DNA of 52,008 nt, taken from contig JAAUPE010000038.1 in the NCBI GenBank assembly GCA_012034595.1, positions 1-52,008 on the forward strand, read 5' to 3'. The DNA comes from Calothrix sp. CSU_2_0. Lineage in GTDB: Bacteria; Cyanobacteriota; Cyanobacteriia; Cyanobacteriales; Nostocaceae. Position numbers and translations under genes: made by a program. The notes beneath the pieces were generated by a model. That model was given only the letters and a program-made list of their open reading frames with translations, was not told the DNA's origin and ran no database searches. Within the stretch, counting starts at the first letter, position 1. Each line of letters opens with the position of its first letter. Below are positions 18,676 to 28,014 of the stretch, piece after piece.

Positions 18676-21440
18676 TAACAGTATTCCTCTAATATTGGTA
18701 GTTGTGTAATGTCCAAAACTGAGGCATTGACTGTTGACGCTTCTGAGGATACTAAAACATCGATAGTTGGCTCTACCGTTCGTGTGTGTGAGAAATCTGG
18801 GTTTAATTGCGTTCCTATTAACGTTGGATGGCAACAGTTTTCAATCACAACTTTATTTTCCAAATCGCGCAATCTCTGCATCAGCAGGGCTTCGTGTTCA
18901 ATTACCGACGCGATAAAGTCAGCCAAACGTTTCGCATTCAAATTAGTAGAAGTTGCGTTACGTTTGGAATATAGCCTAATTTCCTGTGCGGCTAGCAACA
19001 CTTCTTTTTCGGTGCGTCCAACAAAAGTACTGTAATACTGAGAAATGCACCTCACCCAACGCTTCTCAACATACGCATAAGCAACTCCCATATCAAAAGG
19101 GTCGTAGCGTACTGGTACTTCCGTTTTTTCGACATTTGGATTGCGGAAAGCATCACTCCAATAGTAAATATAATTGACTTTAATGCCGTGTCCCGGCTGA
19201 ACCTTAGCCTTGCCTTTGGGGGTGCTGGGACGTGTTGCCATGAGAAAATCTTCGTTATAAGCAATTCTTCGGTGTAAGCGTTCTCCTGTTATCGACAGCC
19301 CTTCGGTATAAACAATGTATGGTGACGCATTTAAAGAATCGTGACGGTTGGAGTCGTAAATGGAATAAGCCCATTGGGTAAGGTGACTGTATAAATCTCC
19401 CAGATTCCAAACAGCTAACTGTTTTGGGTCAACTGTTTTGGTTAGTTGCCGAGGTTCTTTACTCGCTTGGGTGTTGCCTAGTAGGTTATATATAAACTCA
19501 GTATTTGTAGTGCCAAATAATCGTTCAATTACTGACCCAAAGCGGGGTTTGCCACCAGGACGTGTTTTTTTGGTGCAATGGTAACGTGCAAGTAAGGTAT
19601 CAAAGTATATACTGTGAAATTCTTTACCTCCATCTACCACGATGTTTGAAGGAAAACGACCAAACCGCTGGACTAAAATACGTAACCCCATCATGCAAGA
19701 CCTATAACTAGGTGCATCAAAAGTCAGATAAACTGCCAATATCCGTCGGGAATAAGCGTCAGTCAGTAATGTTAGCCAAGGTCGTCCTAATAACCTACCT
19801 GTGGCTTGTGAGCGTAACTCAATATCAAGTTCGGTATGGTCGATATGCACTATCTCGTGAGGACGATTCCCGTGAGGTCGTGTATTTAAAGTTAGTTCCC
19901 ATACAAACGGGGAAGTTGCGTATGCAGCTTTTGCTCCCTTACGATTTAATGTTTGTTCGTGAATTGGACGACGTTTTAGACGTTGGTAGAAGGTGCGGTT
20001 GCTAAGGGGTTGTATATTTAATGTTGTGCAGGCTCTGGCATATGCCCGATATATTGAAGCAGCCGGAGATTGTCTTGGTGTCTCAAAATGCTCTCTAATA
20101 AATTTATCTAGTAATTCACTTGAGTCTGTTGGTGCTTTTTGTTGACGATTTCCCTGTTTATTTGTACGTGGTAGCAGACCAACATAACCGCAGCCATACC
20201 TCGCTTCTGCTTCACGGAACTGTTGCACCCATCGACGTAGGGTACGAGGTGTAATGTCTTTATAGATATCTATATGTCGCTGGAAATATGCTTGTACTAT
20301 ATTAAATTTTCGGTTTGCTTCTTTTAAGTTAGCCGGACTGGCGGCATCGATTAAAGTACGTACAGTTTCATTAATTGTTGCATCTGTAACCCCGGAGTGG
20401 ATCTTAATCGCACCACTGTCGAATAACTGGAGAAAAAATTCTGTTGGCAATTGGATTGGAAAGCCGGACTCTGGTAGTAACGTGGTTGTAGTCTCTCCGT
20501 TGTTAACTAAAGTCCACAGCGACGAATCCCATATTAGAACTGTATGAGGTAGAAGTGTTGTGGAGGACAGACTTTCGTTATATGAGGTTTGGGATAACTC
20601 GGATGCTCCTGTATAAGCATCATGAATTTGTTGGCTTACCCAGAGTCGTGTCCTGTAATGTTCAACTAAGGGGACAGCATATAAGTCTACGTAGAGAAGC
20701 TCTAGCGAAATCATTACGTAGATATCATTGGCACATATATTATCCAACTCTTGTAGCAATGCAGCAATAGTTATCCCAGGATTTAATTGCACGTAATCAA
20801 GAACTGAGTCCGTAATATTTGTTGCCAGGTTTGACTTGAATCCGAGGTAATCCTCCAAAAACATTAAGTTCTGGGTAAAGATGGGATTCAATTCTGCATC
20901 AGTGCGAACGCAGTATTTTAGACCAAATTGTGATGCGTGTGCTTCTCCGGGTGGGCAGCGCCAACAACCATTAAGTGTTTTTTGATAGCGTCCTGGGTAT
21001 TTTTCTGCTAATTTCTCTAATTCACGAACTGTTTTCCACTCCTCCCAGGACGCACCATCATTTCGCAATACAAAGAAATCAGGGGTGTGATAGTGACCTA
21101 TATTACGCCCCGTTTTATTTTTGTATTGAATTTTAAAAGGTGGTGGCTGGTCGTAGAACTCTAAAACGTTTGGGTCATGTTCCATGTGGTAAATCGCCCA
21201 TAGTTCTACGGTATGGCTCTCGAATTGAATTGTCTGACCCATTTTTCGACTTGGGTACACCCCGCTTACGTTCTTGGTTCGTCCTTGTACCCGACGTGAA
21301 GGTGGGGACGACCGAATTGCGGTAATCAAATCAATTGTTAGAGAAGTTAGTTGTTGTTGTCTGCACCAATGCTCAAACTCCAGATTTTTCATTGACGTTT
21401 GAACCTGAATCACTTGGTATACATAGGTTTTAACTGTCAC
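18675..21440 (-). CDS. tnsAB: TnsA-TnsB fusion transposase
   Basis: A 921-residue fusion. Residues of about 60-200 are a TnsA-type restriction-endonuclease fold: Glu79 (HTVELW), Asp121 (HTPDFFV) and E-W-K at 134-136, matching the Glu...Asp...X-Lys pattern of TnsA, with a Cys-rich stretch after it. TnsA cuts the 5' ends so that transposition is cut-and-paste. Residues of about 380-490 form helix-turn-helix end-binding domains. The RNase H-type catalytic core follows with Asp534 (HIDHTELD), Asp603 (VVDGGKEF) and Glu639 (SVIERLFG), a D,D(35)E triad. The C-terminal part is the Mu-type beta barrel and the tail contacting TnsC. The frame opens at GTG 21440; ATG 21392 is a possible alternative. Fused TnsAB is known in some cyanobacterial Tn7-like and CRISPR-associated elements. 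Confidence 0.92.
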   Translation of the reverse strand: MTVKTYVYQVIQVQTSMKNLEFEHWCRQQQLTSLTIDLITAIRSSPPSRRVQGRTKNVSGVYPSRKMGQTIQFESHTVELWAIYHMEHDPNVLEFYDQPPPFKIQYKNKTGRNIGHYHTPDFFVLRNDGASWEEWKTVRELEKLAEKYPGRYQKTLNGCWRCPPGEAHASQFGLKYCVRTDAELNPIFTQNLMFLEDYLGFKSNLATNITDSVLDYVQLNPGITIAALLQELDNICANDIYVMISLELLYVDLYAVPLVEHYRTRLWVSQQIHDAYTGASELSQTSYNESLSSTTLLPHTVLIWDSSLWTLVNNGETTTTLLPESGFPIQLPTEFFLQLFDSGAIKIHSGVTDATINETVRTLIDAASPANLKEANRKFNIVQAYFQRHIDIYKDITPRTLRRWVQQFREAEARYGCGYVGLLPRTNKQGNRQQKAPTDSSELLDKFIREHFETPRQSPAASIYRAYARACTTLNIQPLSNRTFYQRLKRRPIHEQTLNRKGAKAAYATSPFVWELTLNTRPHGNRPHEIVHIDHTELDIELRSQATGRLLGRPWLTLLTDAYSRRILAVYLTFDAPSYRSCMMGLRILVQRFGRFPSNIVVDGGKEFHSIYFDTLLARYHCTKKTRPGGKPRFGSVIERLFGTTNTEFIYNLLGNTQASKEPRQLTKTVDPKQLAVWNLGDLYSHLTQWAYSIYDSNRHDSLNASPYIVYTEGLSITGERLHRRIAYNEDFLMATRPSTPKGKAKVQPGHGIKVNYIYYWSDAFRNPNVEKTEVPVRYDPFDMGVAYAYVEKRWVRCISQYYSTFVGRTEKEVLLAAQEIRLYSKRNATSTNLNAKRLADFIASVIEHEALLMQRLRDLENKVVIENCCHPTLIGTQLNPDFSHTRTVEPTIDVLVSSEASTVNASVLDITQLPILEEYC

Positions 21441-21495
21441 AACAGTCTATAAAACGGACTATAGAGGGCGTGATTCTATAAAACTAAACATGCTG

Positions 21496-21757
21496 TTTTG
21501 AACCATATCTTAGTTATTTTGAACCATATTTTGTCCCTAAAGTTAACTATTTATGTGGTTAAAAGGGATTATTTCGTTGTCGTTTCCTCCAATCAGGTTT
21601 ATGCGAACTTTAGGACTCATTATGGTTCATAATTAGAACACGCGGTCACGACTTGATACAAAACGTGATGTGAGGTTTTGGTTATAACCCCTGATATTTC
21701 GTTAATTGTTGGTCAGGATATGGTTCAAAATTTGGTCATGCGGGGGGTAAAATCACA
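21496..21757. promoter_or_regulatory. Transposon right end with TnsB-type binding repeats
   Basis: A 13-base motif, TTTTGAACCATAT, occurs at 21496-21508 and 21517-21529 and in inverted form at 21718-21730, with a weaker inverted copy around 21619-21631. The second copy extends as TTTTGAACCATATTTTGTCC. The terminus AAATCACA ends at 21757. The array also overlaps the region that must hold the tnsAB promoter, so the transposase may repress its own transcription by binding there (inference from related elements). Confidence 0.8.
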
Positions 21758-21762
21758 ATCTC
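21758..21762. repeat. Target site duplication ATCTC (right copy)
   Basis: This is identical to 16977-16981 on the other side of the transposon. Confidence 0.9.
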
Positions 21763-21797
21763 TAATCCTTAAAAATAGAAACATATCGATTTTAATC

Positions 21798-21827
21798 TGT
21801 ACCTCACTAGACCAGTAAACGCTATAA
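21798..21827. repeat. Right arm of the interrupted 30-bp inverted repeat
   Basis: Read on the minus strand it starts TTATAGCGTTT and ends GTACA, matching the left arm at 16940-16969 and the solo copy at 51760-51789. Its distance from the right duplication is 35 bases. Confidence 0.7.
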
Positions 21828-21901
21828 CCTGCAATTATAAATCCCACAACCTGCAATCATCGTTATTTTCAGCCAAGATTATTTCTAAATAATTTAACGC
21901 T

Positions 21902-22050
21902 GGGAGTAAATTAACAGTGATATCGAAAGTTACGTTAAGGGCTTGATGAGCCGCTTTCAATATTCTGATCACCAGGAATAAAACTGTACCAATTGAAGTC
22001 TCTAAAATTTAGGAACTTTAAAGCCTTGCTGTGCCGTATTAAATAGCCTA
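21902..22050. repeat. Truncated copy of the 39324-39596 MITE
   Basis: The segment 21902-21940 (GGGAGTAAATTAACAGTGAT and onward to GTTACGTTAAGG) matches the terminal repeat of the MITE at 39324-39596. The following bases (ATCACCAG, AAAACTGTACCAATTGAAG, TCTAAAATTT, CCTTGCTGT) align with the reverse complement of the 39.46-39.55 kb part. The similarity fades near 22050 and the other terminus is not found, so this is a decayed or truncated copy just upstream of the peptide-export operon. Confidence 0.65.
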
Positions 22051-22195
22051 AATCTAACTACTGCTAATTCTAATCGTCTATGAAATTTTGTAACAAAAGT
22101 ATAAATTTTGCATAAAGTTCACATTAGCTTTGCAAGATTTCTATGAATGCTCAGTAAATTCACACTGACTTTTACAATGCCCTTCAAAGATAAAT

Positions 22196-22804
22196 ATGCC
22201 ACAACTGCACTTTGATTGTGAAACCAACGCCTGCGAAACGCCAAAACAATGCCATATATTAACACCTTTCCAGCGAAAATGTTTGCAAAAAAGTCTGCAA
22301 GAGAATCTACCAGAACTTTACCGTCTTCGCATTGAAATTATGCTCTTAGCCGATGAGGGTAAAACTCAAACCCAAATCTGCAAAGCTTTAGGGTGTTCTC
22401 AAGGGATGGTACGCCATTGGACACTTGTTGCTCGCTCAGGTCAAGCCCATAACTGGCAAGATATTCAAATCGGTCGTCCCAAAAGTTTGAATGACGCACA
22501 TATAGAGCGGTTGAAAAAATTAGTTAGCCATAATCCAAAAGAATTTGGCTATTCATTTCAACGCTGGACTGGAAAATGGCTTAGTAAACATTTGGCGAAA
22601 GAATTTGGAATTGAGGTTAGCGATCGCCACATCAATCGTTTGCTCAAACAACTGGGATTATCGACTCGCTCAAAACCTGTTAATACAGAGGATATCCAGC
22701 ATCAAAACGATACTAGTACTTTCAAGATTGCAATTGGCGACCTTACGTCAACCACATTGCCTGAGTCCACACTTCCTATCTATCCACTTCAATTTATACA
22801 TTAA
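22196..22804 (+). CDS. Helix-turn-helix protein (transposase-derived DNA-binding domain)
   Basis: This 202-residue protein has an HTH of the Tc1/IS630-like kind at about residues 48-75 (LADEGKTQTQICKALGCSQG, then a recognition helix). A GRPKSLNDAHIERLKKLV linker and a second winged-helix-like part (about 115-160, WLSKHLAKEFGIEVSDRHINR) follow. There is no DDE catalytic domain, so it is not a transposase on its own. It ends nine bases before the exporter gene and is probably its transcriptional regulator or a co-opted transposase N-terminus. The C-terminal 40 residues are unlike the rest. Confidence 0.75.
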   Translation: MPQLHFDCETNACETPKQCHILTPFQRKCLQKSLQENLPELYRLRIEIMLLADEGKTQTQICKALGCSQGMVRHWTLVARSGQAHNWQDIQIGRPKSLNDAHIERLKKLVSHNPKEFGYSFQRWTGKWLSKHLAKEFGIEVSDRHINRLLKQLGLSTRSKPVNTEDIQHQNDTSTFKIAIGDLTSTTLPESTLPIYPLQFIH

Positions 22805-22813
22805 TTTATAACT

Positions 22814-25564
22814 ATGGTTCAAAATTTATCACGACCTGATGTTTCCAGTCAGGTGTTGGAAAATATCCTTGGATGCTATTTTTCCCAAGAAGAAATCAAT
22901 TACCTGCATCAACGTATTGAAGTTGTAGAGCCATCCACACGCAAACAATTTTGGCAAGCAGAAGACACTGCTCCCGGTATCTATATTATTATTGCAGGTA
23001 AAGTGAGGCTAACCGACAGCAACAAAAACTCATTAGGTTTGCTGGAGACAGGAGAATCATTCGGCGAACTCACTTTATTTCCAGAAGCGTCTTTCGCCCC
23101 TTATTCGGTGAGAACAGTCAAAGATGCAGCGACGCTGTGCTTTCTTTCGGGTCAGTTAATCCAAGACTTAAGCCGCAAATATCCCCAAATACGCGAGCAT
23201 ATCCATCGTCGAGCAGTTTTGCGACAGTCACAATTAACTAGTTCAAACGAACTTTTATCAACTTCTCTCGAACCACCCATTACTGTTGTCAAGAAACCCA
23301 TAGTGGCTGAAATACCTCAGTCAACTATTGAAACACAAAAGCAGAAAAAGATTGGTAGTGCTTACTTTCCCAGTCCTGCGATAAAAGCAGGGCATTGGTG
23401 GCAGCACGTTATTCGACGTTACCCATTTTTTGCCCAGCAAAGTGCTTCTGATTGCGGTGCAGCCTGCTTATTGATGATTGCTTCTTACTGGGGTAAGCGT
23501 TTTAGTATCAATCATCTACGAGAAATTGCTAATGTTGACCGTAATGGTGCTTCGCTCAAAGGTTTATCAGCAGCGGCAGAAAGTGTCGGTTTCTCCACCA
23601 GACCAGTTAGGGCATCGCTAAAAGAACTTGGCAAACAACCTCTGCCAGCGATCGCTCACTGGGAGGGACGACACTACATTGTAGTCTATGAAGTTACTAG
23701 TAAAGATGTAATTATCGCCGACCCTGCCATTGGACAAAAAACTCTAACCCACACCCAATTTAAAGCGGGTTGGACTGGTTATGCTTTATTACTGCAACCC
23801 ACTACCCAACTTCAACAAGCAAAGCAAGCTAGTACCCCTTTCTGGGATTTCTTGGAGTTAGTTAAACCCCACTGGCTGGTGCTGCTGGAAGTATTTATCG
23901 CTTCCGTCCTAATTCAACTTTTTGGGCTAGTAACGCCGCTGTTCACCCAATGGATATTGGATGAAGTTGTCCGTCACCGTTCTGAAACTACTTTAACAGC
24001 CGTTGGTATAGGTTTGCTGATTTTTGGCTTGTTTCGAGTTGCGATGACAGCACTGCGTCAATATCTGCTAGACCACACCGCTAATAAGGTAGACTTGGCA
24101 TTAATTGTTGGTTTTATTACTCATACGTTTCGGCTACCGCTCAGTTTCTTTGAGTCCCGTTATGTAGGTGATATAATCTCCCGAATGCAGGAAAATAGCA
24201 AGATTCAACGCTTTTTAACTGGCGAAGCCCTTTCTATCTTGCTTGACTTTCTCACTGTTTTTATCTACGGGGGATTGATGTTTTGGTATAGTTGGAAACT
24301 AGCATTGCTAGTGTTAGCAATTATTCCACCCTATTTCCTTTTAGCACTGATTGCAACACCCTTTTTACAGCGTGTCTCCCGGGAGATTTTTGAAGCATCC
24401 TCTGCCCAAAACGCTTATATTATCCAAGCTTTAACTGGTGTTCAAACAGTCAAGTCCCTAGCTATTGAGCAGACAGTACGTTGGCATTGGGAGGATTTAC
24501 TAAATAAGTCGGTCAAAAAGATTTTTGCGGGACAGCTAATTAGCAATCGCTTGCAAACTTTCAGTTCGACCATAGAAACTGTGTTGACGACATCCTTGCT
24601 GTGGTTTGGTGCATTGCAGGTAATTAACGGGGAACTCAGTGCAGGTCAACTGGTTGCCTTCAACATGCTTTTGGGTAATGTTATGCACCCCTTCCAAAGG
24701 ATGACCGTGTTGTGGAATGAGTTACAAGAAGTTCTCATTTCCATTGAGCGGATACATGATGTAATTGAAGCAGAGCCAGAAGAAGATTTGCACTCGTCAC
24801 CGCGTCAAAGCTTGTCCCATTTAGAAGGTCACATTCGCTTTGAAAACGTCACATTCCGCTATCATTCAGAAAGCGATATTAATGTACTAGAAAATCTCAG
24901 TTTTGAAATACGTCCCGGACAGACTGTAGCACTTGTGGGTCGCAGTGGTTCGGGGAAGACAACAATTTCCAAGCTACTTTTAGGTCTTTATCCCCCAAGT
25001 GGCGGTAAATTGCTAATTGATGGTTATGACATTACCAAACTTTCATTGCGATCGCTTCGTTCTCAGGTTGGTGTGGTTGACCAAGATACATTTTTATTTG
25101 GCGGCACAATTAGGGAAAACATTAGTATTGGTTATCCCTCTACTACCCTAGAGGAAGTTATGGAAGCTGCAAAAATGGCAGGTGCTGACCAGTTTATTCA
25201 GCGCTTGCCTATGGCATATGAAACCCAAATTGGTGAGGGTGGAGGTATGCTTTCGGGTGGACAAAGACAAAGGATAGCGATCGCTCGTGCTTTATTAGGA
25301 AATCCCCAACTACTAATTTTCGATGAAGCTACCAGCCACCTTGATACTGAATCCGAACGAATTATTCAAAACAATTTGAACACAATTCTCAAAAACCGCA
25401 CCACACTAATTATTGCCCATCGCCTCTCCACCGTGCAAAAGGCTGACCTCATTTTGGTGTTAGACAGAGGTGTTTTAGTTGAAAGCGGCACTCACGAACA
25501 ACTAATGGCTAAACGAGGACTATACTTCCATCTCAATCAGCAACAACTCAGTGCTAATAGCTAA
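22814..25564 (+). CDS. C39 peptidase-containing ABC exporter with N-terminal cyclic nucleotide-binding-like domain
   Basis: A 916-residue exporter that should cut double-glycine leaders and pump the peptides out. Order: cyclic nucleotide-binding-like domain (about 35-135; GIYIIIAGKVRL, GESFGELTLF), linker, C39 cysteine protease (about 200-330; Cys in QQSASDCGAACLL, His in HWEGRHYIVVY, Asp in IADPAIG), a six-helix membrane domain (about 355-640), and the ATPase (about 670-910; Walker A GRSGSGKTT, signature LSGGQRQR, Walker B LLIFDEATSHLD, H-loop IIAHRLST). All catalytic motifs look intact. The sensor domain is unusual for bacteriocin exporters outside cyanobacteria. The substrates are very likely the three GG-leader peptides at 29.5-30.4 kb. 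Confidence 0.93.
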   Translation: MVQNLSRPDVSSQVLENILGCYFSQEEINYLHQRIEVVEPSTRKQFWQAEDTAPGIYIIIAGKVRLTDSNKNSLGLLETGESFGELTLFPEASFAPYSVRTVKDAATLCFLSGQLIQDLSRKYPQIREHIHRRAVLRQSQLTSSNELLSTSLEPPITVVKKPIVAEIPQSTIETQKQKKIGSAYFPSPAIKAGHWWQHVIRRYPFFAQQSASDCGAACLLMIASYWGKRFSINHLREIANVDRNGASLKGLSAAAESVGFSTRPVRASLKELGKQPLPAIAHWEGRHYIVVYEVTSKDVIIADPAIGQKTLTHTQFKAGWTGYALLLQPTTQLQQAKQASTPFWDFLELVKPHWLVLLEVFIASVLIQLFGLVTPLFTQWILDEVVRHRSETTLTAVGIGLLIFGLFRVAMTALRQYLLDHTANKVDLALIVGFITHTFRLPLSFFESRYVGDIISRMQENSKIQRFLTGEALSILLDFLTVFIYGGLMFWYSWKLALLVLAIIPPYFLLALIATPFLQRVSREIFEASSAQNAYIIQALTGVQTVKSLAIEQTVRWHWEDLLNKSVKKIFAGQLISNRLQTFSSTIETVLTTSLLWFGALQVINGELSAGQLVAFNMLLGNVMHPFQRMTVLWNELQEVLISIERIHDVIEAEPEEDLHSSPRQSLSHLEGHIRFENVTFRYHSESDINVLENLSFEIRPGQTVALVGRSGSGKTTISKLLLGLYPPSGGKLLIDGYDITKLSLRSLRSQVGVVDQDTFLFGGTIRENISIGYPSTTLEEVMEAAKMAGADQFIQRLPMAYETQIGEGGGMLSGGQRQRIAIARALLGNPQLLIFDEATSHLDTESERIIQNNLNTILKNRTTLIIAHRLSTVQKADLILVLDRGVLVESGTHEQLMAKRGLYFHLNQQQLSANS

Positions 25565-25684
25565 TTTGATACCCAAGTTATATGAGGGTAGCAGGTCTGA
25601 AGTTGAAATTTACTGGAATGCAGACTTTAAAGTTCCAAACTTAATTATTTGACGTAACAAATATTACTAATTTTCTAGCAATTT

Positions 25685-27172
25685 ATGACGCATACATCTT
25701 CATCTGATAGTACCCTACCAGTTTTAAGCCCTGGCTGGTCTAATGCTACTAACGAATTGCTCGATGCTTTACCAAAAGCTTGGACGCGGGGAATATTATA
25801 CCTGCTAGTTATTTTTGCAGCGATCGCACTCCCTTGGGCGATGCTATCGAAAGTAGAACAGACGGGTACAGCCAAAGGACGACTTGAACTTAAGGGTGAT
25901 ACTGTCAAGCGAGAGGCAGATATTCCCGGTGCATTAGCAGTTATTGCTGTTCGTGTCAAAGAAGGTGACGCAGTAAAAACTGGACAAATTTTAATGGAAC
26001 TTGACTCAAAACCAGTACGTGATGAAATTCAACAATTGCAAGTTAAATTAGAAGGTCAGCAAAATCGCTTGGCACAGTTGAATATACTGGATAATCAATT
26101 AAGAATAGCACTAAGCGCCCAACAGCAACAGAACAAAGCACAAGAATTGGAAAAACTTGCACAAGTTGATCAAGCTCGGCAGAATCTTGCTTCTCTCAAC
26201 ACTTCCTATAATTTACAAAAAGTAGAGAAACTTGCTCCCATAGAGCAAACAAAGCAAGCTATACGCGATAGTCATAGTGCCTATAATTTAGCAATTACTC
26301 GTTTAAATGATGCTCAAATTGAAGTACGGCGCTACCAAAGACTTTTTCAAAAAGGGGCTGTACCTGAAATCAAAGTTAAAGAAATGGAAGGTTTAGCAAA
26401 AGAAAACTTACGTTTGCGGAATCAAGCTGAGTTTGATACGAAACAAGCTAAACTACGCTTGCAAGAACAACAAAAGCACTACCAAACTATTATCCATCAA
26501 GCTGCTTCAGATATAGAACAAGGTAAACTGCGTTTGCAAGAACAGCAACGTGGCTACCAAAGTTTAATCCAGGCTGGTAATATCGCTGTTTCTAAAAACG
26601 AACAACAACTGAACGAATTGAAAACCCAAATCACTACTCTACAATCAGAACTTAACCAGAACCAAACTCAGATTAAATCTCTCAAGGAGCAGTTAGAAAA
26701 GTATTTAATCCGTGCGCCATTTGATGGCACAATTTTTCAACTGCCAATTAAACGAGAAGGTTCTGTTGTGCAACCGAAGGAACTGATTGCGGAGATTGCA
26801 CCCAAAGGAACTAGCCTTGTATTTAGAGGACAAATTCCCACTTCAGAAAGCGAGTCTCTACGTTCAGGAAATAAAAAGAAAGAAGCCAAACTCAAGTTTG
26901 ATGAATATCCCTTCCAAGATTACGAAGTAGTTAAAGGTAAACTAACCTGGGTATCACCTGATTCTAAAATTACGCAAACACCACAAGGGAATATAACTAC
27001 CTACGATGTGGAAGTTGAATTATCTCAGAATTGTATTCAGCCCGCAAGTAAATGTATTTCCTTTAAATCAGGTCAACCAGCAAGTGCCGAGATAATTATC
27101 CGTCAGCGTCGTATTATCGACTTTTTGATTGACCCATTTAAGAAATTACAAAAAAATGGTCTGCAACTATAG
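25685..27172 (+). CDS. HlyD-family periplasmic adaptor (membrane fusion protein)
   Basis: This 495-residue protein has one N-terminal transmembrane helix (about 38-58), a biotinyl/lipoyl half-motif, a long coiled-coil hairpin rich in Gln, Glu and Leu (about 110-345), the second half-motif (IRAPFDGTIFQLP) and a beta-barrel C-terminal domain. It bridges the ABC exporter to an outer-membrane channel, as in type I secretion. It follows the exporter after 120 bases. No TolC-type gene is in the window, so the outer pore is presumably encoded elsewhere. Confidence 0.92.
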   Translation: MTHTSSSDSTLPVLSPGWSNATNELLDALPKAWTRGILYLLVIFAAIALPWAMLSKVEQTGTAKGRLELKGDTVKREADIPGALAVIAVRVKEGDAVKTGQILMELDSKPVRDEIQQLQVKLEGQQNRLAQLNILDNQLRIALSAQQQQNKAQELEKLAQVDQARQNLASLNTSYNLQKVEKLAPIEQTKQAIRDSHSAYNLAITRLNDAQIEVRRYQRLFQKGAVPEIKVKEMEGLAKENLRLRNQAEFDTKQAKLRLQEQQKHYQTIIHQAASDIEQGKLRLQEQQRGYQSLIQAGNIAVSKNEQQLNELKTQITTLQSELNQNQTQIKSLKEQLEKYLIRAPFDGTIFQLPIKREGSVVQPKELIAEIAPKGTSLVFRGQIPTSESESLRSGNKKKEAKLKFDEYPFQDYEVVKGKLTWVSPDSKITQTPQGNITTYDVEVELSQNCIQPASKCISFKSGQPASAEIIIRQRRIIDFLIDPFKKLQKNGLQL

Positions 27173-27241
27173 TCCATTTAATTATTTCTGTACTAATCAC
27201 TGCATCTAACTATTTAAATTACAACCGCAAGGAGTTGAATC

Positions 27242-27970
27242 ATGTCAATTGCTATCACTATTTCTCCTGAAGAAATTAATCATCAACTAAAACTATCTTG
27301 CCAAATACCCACTTTAGTTGAAGGTATTATCACTCGTAAAATTATTTTGTCTACGGCTGCTGAGTTAGGTCTTAAAGTAGAAACAGAAGAACTACAAAAA
27401 ACCGCAGATAATATCCGGTTAGTCAACAAACTTTTACGTGCAGATGATGCTTGGGCTTGGCTTCAAAAACATCACCTTTCTCTAGAAGATTTTGAAGAGT
27501 TGATTTACACCACCATCATTTCTGGAAAGTTGTCACAACATCTCTTTGCTGACAAGGTTGAACCATTTTTTATTGAGCATCGACTCGATTACCTTCAAGT
27601 TGTTATGTACGAAATAATTTTAGAAGATGAAGAACTGGCAATGGAACTTTTCTATGAACTTCAGGAAGGTGAGATAAACTTCTATGAAATTGCTCATCAA
27701 TACATTCAAGATGCTGAGTTGCGACGTACTGGAGGATACAGAGGTTTGCTATATCGCAAAGACCTTAAAGCAGAGATTTCTGCTGCTGTTTTCGCTGCTA
27801 CTCCACCTCAAATTCTCAAACCAATTGTCACTTCTAAGGGAGTACACCTGATTTTAGTTGAGGAAATAATTCAGCCTCAGCTAGATAATTTTTTATGTCA
27901 AAAAATTATGTCAGATTTGTTTGACTCGTGGTTAATACAACAAATTGAGCAAGCCGAGATTTTGAGATGA
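27242..27970 (+). CDS. Parvulin-type peptidyl-prolyl isomerase
   Basis: A 242-residue protein with a SurA-like N-terminal helical part (about 5-95) and a PpiC/parvulin domain (about 105-230; YLQVVMYEIILED, FYEIAHQY, GGYRGLLYRKDL, VTSKGVHLILVEEI). No signal peptide is seen, so it may be cytoplasmic and keep substrates export-ready. An AAGGAG ribosome site precedes the ATG by eight bases. Such genes regularly accompany C39 exporters in cyanobacteria. The proline-rich peptide at 29,551 is an attractive substrate, by inference. Confidence 0.88.
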   Translation: MSIAITISPEEINHQLKLSCQIPTLVEGIITRKIILSTAAELGLKVETEELQKTADNIRLVNKLLRADDAWAWLQKHHLSLEDFEELIYTTIISGKLSQHLFADKVEPFFIEHRLDYLQVVMYEIILEDEELAMELFYELQEGEINFYEIAHQYIQDAELRRTGGYRGLLYRKDLKAEISAAVFAATPPQILKPIVTSKGVHLILVEEIIQPQLDNFLCQKIMSDLFDSWLIQQIEQAEILR

Positions 27971-28014
27971 TTAGGATTATTTAATCTGGCATTTCTAGAA
28001 TTTACGATGAGGCG

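Larger units (their letters stand above)
16982..21757 (-). mobile_element. Complete minimal Tn7-like transposon (TnsAB + TnsC only)
   Basis: A 4776-bp element. The left end starts 5'-TGTGATTT and the right end finishes AAATCACA-3', an inverted 8-bp terminus of the TGT...ACA class. Perfect 5-bp duplications (ATCTC) flank it. Both ends hold repeats around TTTTGAACCATATTTTGTCC, the expected TnsB-binding sites. Inside are only a TnsA-TnsB fusion gene and a TnsC gene, transcribed from the right end toward the left. There is no tniQ/tnsD, tnsE, cas gene, CRISPR or cargo. The terminal repeats, duplication and open reading frames are intact, so the insertion looks recent. By Tn7 convention the end next to tnsA (21757) is the right end. 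Confidence 0.92.

Noticed and set aside
16982-21757. CRISPR-associated transposon (CAST)
   Set aside because: The TnsAB fusion suggested it, but there are no Cas genes, repeats or tniQ within the borders fixed by the target duplication.
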